64,000 bases of DNA from Verrucomicrobiota bacterium (GTDB lineage: Bacteria; Verrucomicrobiota; Verrucomicrobiia; Opitutales; Opitutaceae), in assembly GCA_016235555.1 (NCBI GenBank), contig JACRKC010000004.1, positions 1 to 64,000 on the forward strand, written 5' to 3'. Under the pieces are notes generated by a model. It did no database searches, was not told where the DNA came from, and worked only from the letters and a program-made list of their open reading frames with translations. The first letter of the stretch is position 1. Each line of letters opens with the position of its first letter. Below, piece by piece: positions 59,180 to 64,000 of this stretch. A program made the translations under genes and the position numbers.

Positions 59180-60700
59180 TCATTTCGCGGCTGGTGCCGT
59201 CCCGGGGTAAACGAGGCGCCAGATCGCGGCGTTATGGAGCGTGGTCACGGGCTCCCAGATGCCCGGGCAGTGCTCCTTGAGCGCCTTGTCTTCCTCCCAC
59301 TTGAAGTCGACGGCGCAGATCTGGCGGCCGGCTTTTTGCGCGGCGGCGACGAACTCAGGGAAGCGGCCGGGCTTCACCTGGTCCCAGCGCAGAACGGGAA
59401 AATCCGTGTAGAAATAGAGTGCGCCGCTGAACGTCATCGTCACCACCAGCGTGCCGGGCGGGAAGCGTTTCTTCAGCTCGTCGCACGCCTCGACGTAGGT
59501 CTGCTCGCCGGCCTTCGTGTTCATGATGTAGAACTGCCGCGTCCAGTAGCGGCTGAGGATCGCCGCCCAAACTGCGAGCGCGAGGGCGGCAACGGCCCGG
59601 AAGCGGCCGGCCTGCGCCGCGTCGAACCGCCGCGCGATCGCCTCGACGCCGAGTGCGCCGCCGAGGATCAGGGCGGGAAACGCCGGCAGGATGAACCGCA
59701 GGCACCACCACACCTCGCGGGTGACTTCGTAGAACGTGTAGAGACCGGTGATGACGCTGAACCACACCGCGAGGCCGAGCAGTTCGCGCGTGCGAAGCTC
59801 GGCGCGCGCCGCGGCGGCGAAGGGCAGGATGAGCAGTGCGGTTGGCAACAGCAGGGCGAGCCATTTCAGGAGGTGCAGCGCGGTCGGCGGGCCGTATTCC
59901 CAGTGGAAGGTTTCGAAGATGGAGCCGTAGCCCGATTTCAGCGCACCGCCGTAGAGCACGTGGTTGTAGACGCCCTGCCAGACCGCGCCGGGCACGCCGC
60001 CGAGGCCGAGCGCGACGAGTTTTTTCCAGTCGAAGCCGATGAAGATCACCACGGCGGGCAGCAGCAGGATATTCGTGGGCCGCACGAGCACGGCCATCGC
60101 GTAGGCGGCGCCGCACGCCACGGCCCAGCCGAGGGAGCGGCGAGCGCGCAGCGCGGTCCACATCGCGGCGAGCGCCCACGTGGTCGCGAGCGTGTCGCTC
60201 AGCGGTTGCACGGCGGTGAACAAAAACATCGGCGTGAGCGCGAGCACGGCGGCCGAGGCGGCGGCGAGCCGCGCATCGAGCCCGAGTTCACGGCCCACCG
60301 CGTAGCACAGCCACACCGCCCCGAGTGCGGCGAACAAGCCGATGGCGATCGGGCCGGCGATCCAGCCAAGAAACTTGCCCGTGATCGCCATGTGCAACGG
60401 CAGGCCGGTGGGGTAGGTGGGCGTGATGTGCGGGTTATGCGGGAACGGCCAGAAACCGAGGGGGAGGAACTGGAGTTTGTCCTCGATGAGCGGGCCGGTG
60501 AATTCGGCCGGGATGCGCAGCTCGGTGTCGAATTTTCCCTCGGTGAACAGGCGCGCGCTGTTGAAGTAGCCCGAGGAATCGGAGCCGCCCGCCGCCGTCG
60601 TGAAATAAAACCCGATCATCACCGCATACGCGGCCAGCGCAAGGAGCCCGAAACGCACGAGCCAGCGCGGCGCGGGAGCGGGGGGATTCGAGTTTGACAT
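59180..60700 (-). CDS. PMT-type GT-C membrane glycosyltransferase
   Basis: 506 aa, about ten transmembrane helices. The first loop has GGSDSSGYFNSARLFTEGKF (Asp/Ser pattern of PMT/ArnT-like enzymes), then PTYPTGLPLHMAITGKFLGW and a later VRPTNILLLPAVVIFIGFDW. C-terminal soluble part to TTLHNAAIWRLVYPG. Expected to move a sugar from polyprenyl phosphate to a periplasmic acceptor. The ATG at 60700 is used, and the upstream in-frame extension crosses a REP. Confidence 0.83.
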   Translation of the reverse strand: MSNSNPPAPAPRWLVRFGLLALAAYAVMIGFYFTTAAGGSDSSGYFNSARLFTEGKFDTELRIPAEFTGPLIEDKLQFLPLGFWPFPHNPHITPTYPTGLPLHMAITGKFLGWIAGPIAIGLFAALGAVWLCYAVGRELGLDARLAAASAAVLALTPMFLFTAVQPLSDTLATTWALAAMWTALRARRSLGWAVACGAAYAMAVLVRPTNILLLPAVVIFIGFDWKKLVALGLGGVPGAVWQGVYNHVLYGGALKSGYGSIFETFHWEYGPPTALHLLKWLALLLPTALLILPFAAAARAELRTRELLGLAVWFSVITGLYTFYEVTREVWWCLRFILPAFPALILGGALGVEAIARRFDAAQAGRFRAVAALALAVWAAILSRYWTRQFYIMNTKAGEQTYVEACDELKKRFPPGTLVVTMTFSGALYFYTDFPVLRWDQVKPGRFPEFVAAAQKAGRQICAVDFKWEEDKALKEHCPGIWEPVTTLHNAAIWRLVYPGTAPAAK

Positions 60701-60780
60701 GAAGGGCGTGCGTTCTGTGATGCGGCAAACTGCACGTGAGAAATTTGGAAGACAAGCGCCTGCATCGGGCATCGCCAGCT

Positions 60781-60862
60781 GTAGCGGCGGTCTATGACCG
60801 CCGGGTGACCGTGGACCAGGCGTGCGTCGGGAGTGCGATCGGCGATCATAGACCGCCGCTAC
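60781..60862. repeat. REP family 1 pair
   Basis: GTAGCGGCGGTCTATGACCG at 60781 and the inverse half ending 60862. The right half ends 19 bases before the ATG at 60882, so it lies in the 5' UTR or promoter of that gene, between divergent genes. Confidence 0.88.
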
Positions 60863-60881
60863 AATTTTCGTTCCGCGCGGC

Positions 60882-62486
60882 ATGAGCGCGGAGGTCGAAG
60901 AAAAACCCGGCACACTCGGACGCTGGCTGGCCCGTCGGCTGCGACTCGCGTGCTTCGCCTGCGTGGCGTTGTTCCTGTGGGGTATCGCCCAGTTTTACTC
61001 ACCGACCACCGGGTTCTCGAGTCTCATCTCGATCGGCGATGCGCTGGCGGGGCGCGAGGTCGCGGCGCTGCGGCAGGTGCCGCACCATGTGTATGAAGGC
61101 GTGCCGGGCTACGACGGTGCCTACTATGTGCAGCTCGCGCTTTACCCGACGCTGCGCAACCCGGAGCTCAAGACCGCGATCGACAACCTGCCGTATCGCG
61201 CGCGGCGGATTTTGTTTTCGTGGGTCGCGTGGGCGCTGGGTCTCGGCCAGCCGGCGTGGATCGTGCAGGCGCATGCGCTGCTCAACGTCGTGGTCTGGCT
61301 CGCGCTGGCCGTGCTGTTGATGCGCTGGTTTCCACCGACGGATCTGGAAAATTTTCTGCGGTGGTTCGGCATTCTGTTTTCGAGCGGCCTGTGCATGAGC
61401 GTGCGCAATTCGCTGGTGGACGGACCGAGCCTGCTGCTCATCGCCGGGGCGATGGCGTGGCTGGAAAAAGGGAAACGAGGCGCGGGACTGGCCGCGCTGG
61501 CGCTGGCCGGGCTGGGGCGGGAAACCAGCCTGCTCGCGGTCACGGCGACGACCGACGAAAGCCTGCGTGCGCCGCGCACCTGGTTGCGCTGGATCGGCGC
61601 CGCCGTGGCGGTTGCGCTGCCGCTGGTGCTGTGGATGGGATATGTCCTCTGGCAGTTCGGTGCGACGGAGGACAAGGGCCTCGGCAACTTCGGGGTGCCG
61701 CTCGGTGGCTTCGCGCAGAAGTGGGGCGAGTCGTTCGCGGAGATCGCGGCGCACCCGTTTTCGCCGACGGCGGTGACGACGCTGGCGACCGTGGTCGCGC
61801 TCACGGTGCAGTTTCTGTTTTTCGCGCTGCGGTGGCGTCCGGGCGAGGCTTGGTGGCGGCTGGGAGTGGCGTATGCCGCGCTCATGGTGTTTCTAGCGAC
61901 GCCGGTGTGGGAGGGGTTTCCCGGAGCGGCGTCGCGCGTGCTGCTGCCGATGCTGCTGGCGTTCAACATCGCCGTGCCACGGGGCCGCCGCTGGCTCGCG
62001 GTGCTGGTGGCCGGCAACTTGAGCGTGCTGGCCGCCTACAAGGAGTTCACGCCGCCGCGGGAATTTTTCTCCGTGCGCGGCGCGCCGGAGGCGGTGGCGG
62101 CGCTGCGCATCGAGCGCACGGGCGCCTGGCATGGGATCGAAACCACGGCGACGGCGAGCTGGCGCTGGAGCAAGGGCGAGGCGGGATTGAAGCTGCACAA
62201 CGCGAGCGGCCGGCCGCTCGTGGTGGCGATCCGCGGCGAAGTGGTGTCGGCGCAGGACGAGCGGCGCGTGCGGGTGTTCGCCGGCTCCGCGATGGTGTGG
62301 TCCGACACGATCGTGCCGCGACCGACGGAGATGCAGTTCGGCTGTGTGCTGCCGCCGGGCGAGACGGAACTCGTGTTCAAGACGGACCTGCCGGCGCACG
62401 TCGTGGGCGCTGACGACCGGCTGCTGGCGTTTCGCGTGGCGAATTTGGAGATCGTCGTGAGGCCGGCCCCGGCCAAAAGTCCGTAG
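60882..62486 (+). CDS. Multi-span membrane protein, GT-C-like, paralogue of 57379-58935
   Basis: 534 aa, about nine transmembrane helices after a short basic leader. Shared blocks with the paralogue: GYDGAYYVQLALYPTLRNPE, IDNLPYRARRILFSWVAWAL, AALALAGLGRETSLLA and TPVWEGFPGAASRVLLPMLL. C-terminal soluble beta-type domain (ASWRWSKGEAGLKLHNASGR). Same predicted role in surface glycan assembly. It is on the opposite strand to its paralogue, with the PMT-type gene between, so this is not a simple tandem copy. Confidence 0.8.
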   Translation: MSAEVEEKPGTLGRWLARRLRLACFACVALFLWGIAQFYSPTTGFSSLISIGDALAGREVAALRQVPHHVYEGVPGYDGAYYVQLALYPTLRNPELKTAIDNLPYRARRILFSWVAWALGLGQPAWIVQAHALLNVVVWLALAVLLMRWFPPTDLENFLRWFGILFSSGLCMSVRNSLVDGPSLLLIAGAMAWLEKGKRGAGLAALALAGLGRETSLLAVTATTDESLRAPRTWLRWIGAAVAVALPLVLWMGYVLWQFGATEDKGLGNFGVPLGGFAQKWGESFAEIAAHPFSPTAVTTLATVVALTVQFLFFALRWRPGEAWWRLGVAYAALMVFLATPVWEGFPGAASRVLLPMLLAFNIAVPRGRRWLAVLVAGNLSVLAAYKEFTPPREFFSVRGAPEAVAALRIERTGAWHGIETTATASWRWSKGEAGLKLHNASGRPLVVAIRGEVVSAQDERRVRVFAGSAMVWSDTIVPRPTEMQFGCVLPPGETELVFKTDLPAHVVGADDRLLAFRVANLEIVVRPAPAKSP

Positions 62487-62529
62487 CGCATGGGGCATTT
62501 TTTCCAGTTCAAGCGTTCGATGACGACAG

Positions 62530-62606
62530 GTAGGAGCCTGCTTGCAGGCGATTCGAGACACACATCGTCGGCGTGCGCGCCAAATCGCCTGCGAGCAGGC
62601 TCCTAC
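62530..62606. repeat. REP family 3 pair, copy 3
   Basis: GTAGGAGCCTGCTTGCAGGC at 62530, inverse half ending 62606 with one stem change (GCGAGC for GCAAGC). Confidence 0.88.
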
Positions 62607-62657
62607 CTGTCGCGTTGTGAAAGCCTTGAGGTGATCGTGCCCCTCGTTTCCTGACCG

Positions 62658-63599
62658 ATGCCCTCGACGCCTAAGTCCACCAACCCGCTCGCCGCGCTGT
62701 TCAATCCGTGGGGCGAGGCGAAGCGGCTGCGCGCCGAGAACGAGCGCCTGCGGGCCGAGCATGACGAGTGGGCGCGTTTTTTTCCGCCGGGGCATTTCTA
62801 CTCGCCGCTGCCGTCGCGGGAGGAGGTGGCGGAGGCGTTTGCGCGGGGCGGATTCGGACCGCCGTTTCCGGGCGTCGAGCTCAACGAAGCGGGGCAGGTG
62901 GCGCGGTTGGAGCGGTTCGCGCCGTTTTACGCGGAGCAGCCGTTTCCGGAGGAGCAGACGGACGGCAAACGGTTCTTCCTGAAGAATCCCTCCTACGGCC
63001 ACTTCGACGCGATCATGCTCTACTGCATGCTGCGCGAGGCGCGGCCGCGGCGGATCATCGAGGTGGGCTCGGGGTTTTCCTCGGCGGCGATGCTCGATGT
63101 GAACGAGCGCGTGCTGGGGGGCGGCGTGGAGTTCACGTTCATCGACCCCGACATGATCCGGTTGCGCAAGCTGCTGCGGCCCGAGGACGAGAAGCGCACC
63201 ACGCTCATCGAGAAACGCGTGCAGGACGTGCCGCTGGAGACGTTTGCCTCGCTCGGTGAGAACGACGTGCTGTTCATCGACTCGTCGCACGTGAGCAAGA
63301 TCGGCAGCGATGTGAACCGGCTCTACTTCGACGTGCTGCCGGTGCTCGCCCCGGGCGTGCTCATCCACATCCACGACGTGGCGGGCAACCTGGAGTATCC
63401 GCGCGAGTGGCTCGACGAGGGCCGGGCGTGGAACGAGCAGTATTTGCTGCGGGCGTTTCTGATGCACAATGCGGCGTATCGGGTGGAACTGTTCACGGGC
63501 TGGCTGTTCAACACGCGCCACGAGTGGTTCCGGACGCACATGCCGCTCTGCGCGCGGGGCGGCGGCGGGATGATCTGGCTGCGGAAACTGGCGCGGTGA
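62658..63599 (+). CDS. Class I SAM-dependent methyltransferase-like protein
   Basis: 313 aa. An N-terminal charged helix (EAKRLRAENERLRAEHDEWA, coiled-coil-like) is followed by a Rossmann core with motif I RRIIEVGSGFSSAAMLDV, then FTFIDPDMIRL, ENDVLFIDSSHVSKIGSDVN and PGVLIHIHDVAGNLEYPREW. The DSSH/HIHD pattern resembles glycan-linked methyltransferases near O-antigen clusters. Substrate unknown. It fits the surrounding glycosyltransferase cluster. Confidence 0.85.
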   Translation: MPSTPKSTNPLAALFNPWGEAKRLRAENERLRAEHDEWARFFPPGHFYSPLPSREEVAEAFARGGFGPPFPGVELNEAGQVARLERFAPFYAEQPFPEEQTDGKRFFLKNPSYGHFDAIMLYCMLREARPRRIIEVGSGFSSAAMLDVNERVLGGGVEFTFIDPDMIRLRKLLRPEDEKRTTLIEKRVQDVPLETFASLGENDVLFIDSSHVSKIGSDVNRLYFDVLPVLAPGVLIHIHDVAGNLEYPREWLDEGRAWNEQYLLRAFLMHNAAYRVELFTGWLFNTRHEWFRTHMPLCARGGGGMIWLRKLAR

Positions 63600-63665
63600 G
63601 CCGTCTCCGCGCTCGACAGGGACGCCGCGCGGCGAGTGACTCGACGGGTGAAACCCCACACACGG

Positions 63666-64000
63666 ATGTTGCGGCTGGCCGCCATGCTGCTGGCCGGCGT
63701 GGTGAACGTGATAGCGGCTGAGCTGTTGCCGGCGGGCAAGCCGCCGCCCGCGGTGCTGTTTGAGCATTTCCCCGACCGGTTGCACGCCTACGTCTGGCGG
63801 AACTGGGAGCTGGTCGACACCGCCGCGCTGGCGCGCCTGGTGGAGGCCACGCCGGCGCAGTTGGAGCACGTCGCGGCGTCGATGGGGCTCGGAGCGAATC
63901 GCGCGCCACCGCCGGCGGAGCGGCGCCAGATTTACATCACGATCGTGCGCCGCAACTGGCACCTGCTGCCGGAGGACCAGTTGCTCGCGTTGGTCGGGAT
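63666..64000 (+). CDS. Exported protein, 5' part only, runs off the window
   Basis: 111 codons visible from the ATG at 63666. Signal peptide (MLRLAAMLLAGVVNVIAAEL), then HFPDRLHAYVWRNWELVDTA, ALARLVEATPAQLEHVAASM, and IYITIVRRNWHLLPEDQLLA. The repeated RNW...LP..L pattern reminds me of N-termini of large secreted proteins (DUF4838-type or glycosidase-like) in Verrucomicrobiota and Bacteroidota, but I am not sure. The frame is open to the last base. Confidence 0.7.
   Translation, partial: MLRLAAMLLAGVVNVIAAELLPAGKPPPAVLFEHFPDRLHAYVWRNWELVDTAALARLVEATPAQLEHVAASMGLGANRAPPPAERRQIYITIVRRNWHLLPEDQLLALVG

Overview
High-GC (roughly 65-70%) bacterial chromosome, most likely a Verrucomicrobiota member of the Opitutaceae type. 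This is inferred from gene content rather than a marker-tree: a very large TonB-dependent receptor, a VPEFST (PEP-CTERM-like) sorting tail, a secreted Ig-domain protein, runs of minor pseudopilins, DUF1573/rhodanese and DUF3500 proteins, and dense intergenic palindromes. No plasmid, phage, rRNA, CRISPR array or complete insertion sequence is visible.

Layout. 1-3.7 kb: end of a truncated gene, an exported Trp-Ala repeat protein, and a DUF1573-rhodanese-MauE/DoxX operon. 4.0-4.4 kb: RNase P RNA. 4.56-8.75 kb: an electron-transfer operon (decaheme MtrA/DmsE-type cytochrome, MtrB/PioB-type outer-membrane barrel, and a blue-copper protein with an in-frame TAA). 9-17 kb: sialidase-like, DUF3500, metallophosphatase, polyphosphate kinase and Ig-domain proteins. 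16.7-25 kb: a Cys-rich membrane protein, a VPEFST-tail protein, one major-pilin-like gene and two tandem copies of a three-gene minor-pseudopilin cassette. 25-28.5 kb: two membrane proteins with TPR-like tails. 28.8-32.2 kb: an operon resembling L-fucose (or related deoxysugar) oxidation, next to a TonB receptor with an EF-hand loop (32.6-36.1 kb). 36.4-42.2 kb: thrS, a small membrane protein, cysS, a DUF1428 protein and hemB. 42.4-50.1 kb: an amino-acid permease, a Wza-like lipoprotein, an acidic protein, pyrD, tRNA-Leu(GAG), an RGG-rich protein and a TonB-C lipoprotein. 50.4-63.6 kb: a surface-glycan/lipid cluster with three soluble glycosyltransferases, a serine-palmitoyltransferase-like enzyme, four GT-C-like membrane proteins and a methyltransferase. 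The window ends inside an exported protein.

The strongest unexplained signal is in the gaps. At least twelve distinct REP-like hairpin families occur, most with a GTAG or GTGG foot and many in inverted pairs, along with two larger composite elements (138 bp, 2 copies; about 117 bp, 5 copies). Some supply stop codons (hemB, the Zn-dehydrogenase, a GT-C gene). Two others lie in frame inside the N-terminal leaders of minor pseudopilins. No RAYT transposase is present in the window, so mobilisation would have to act in trans.

Second in interest are the cytochrome-porin-cupredoxin operon with its single nonsense codon, and a canonical terminator that ends five bases before the start codon of the RGG-rich protein.
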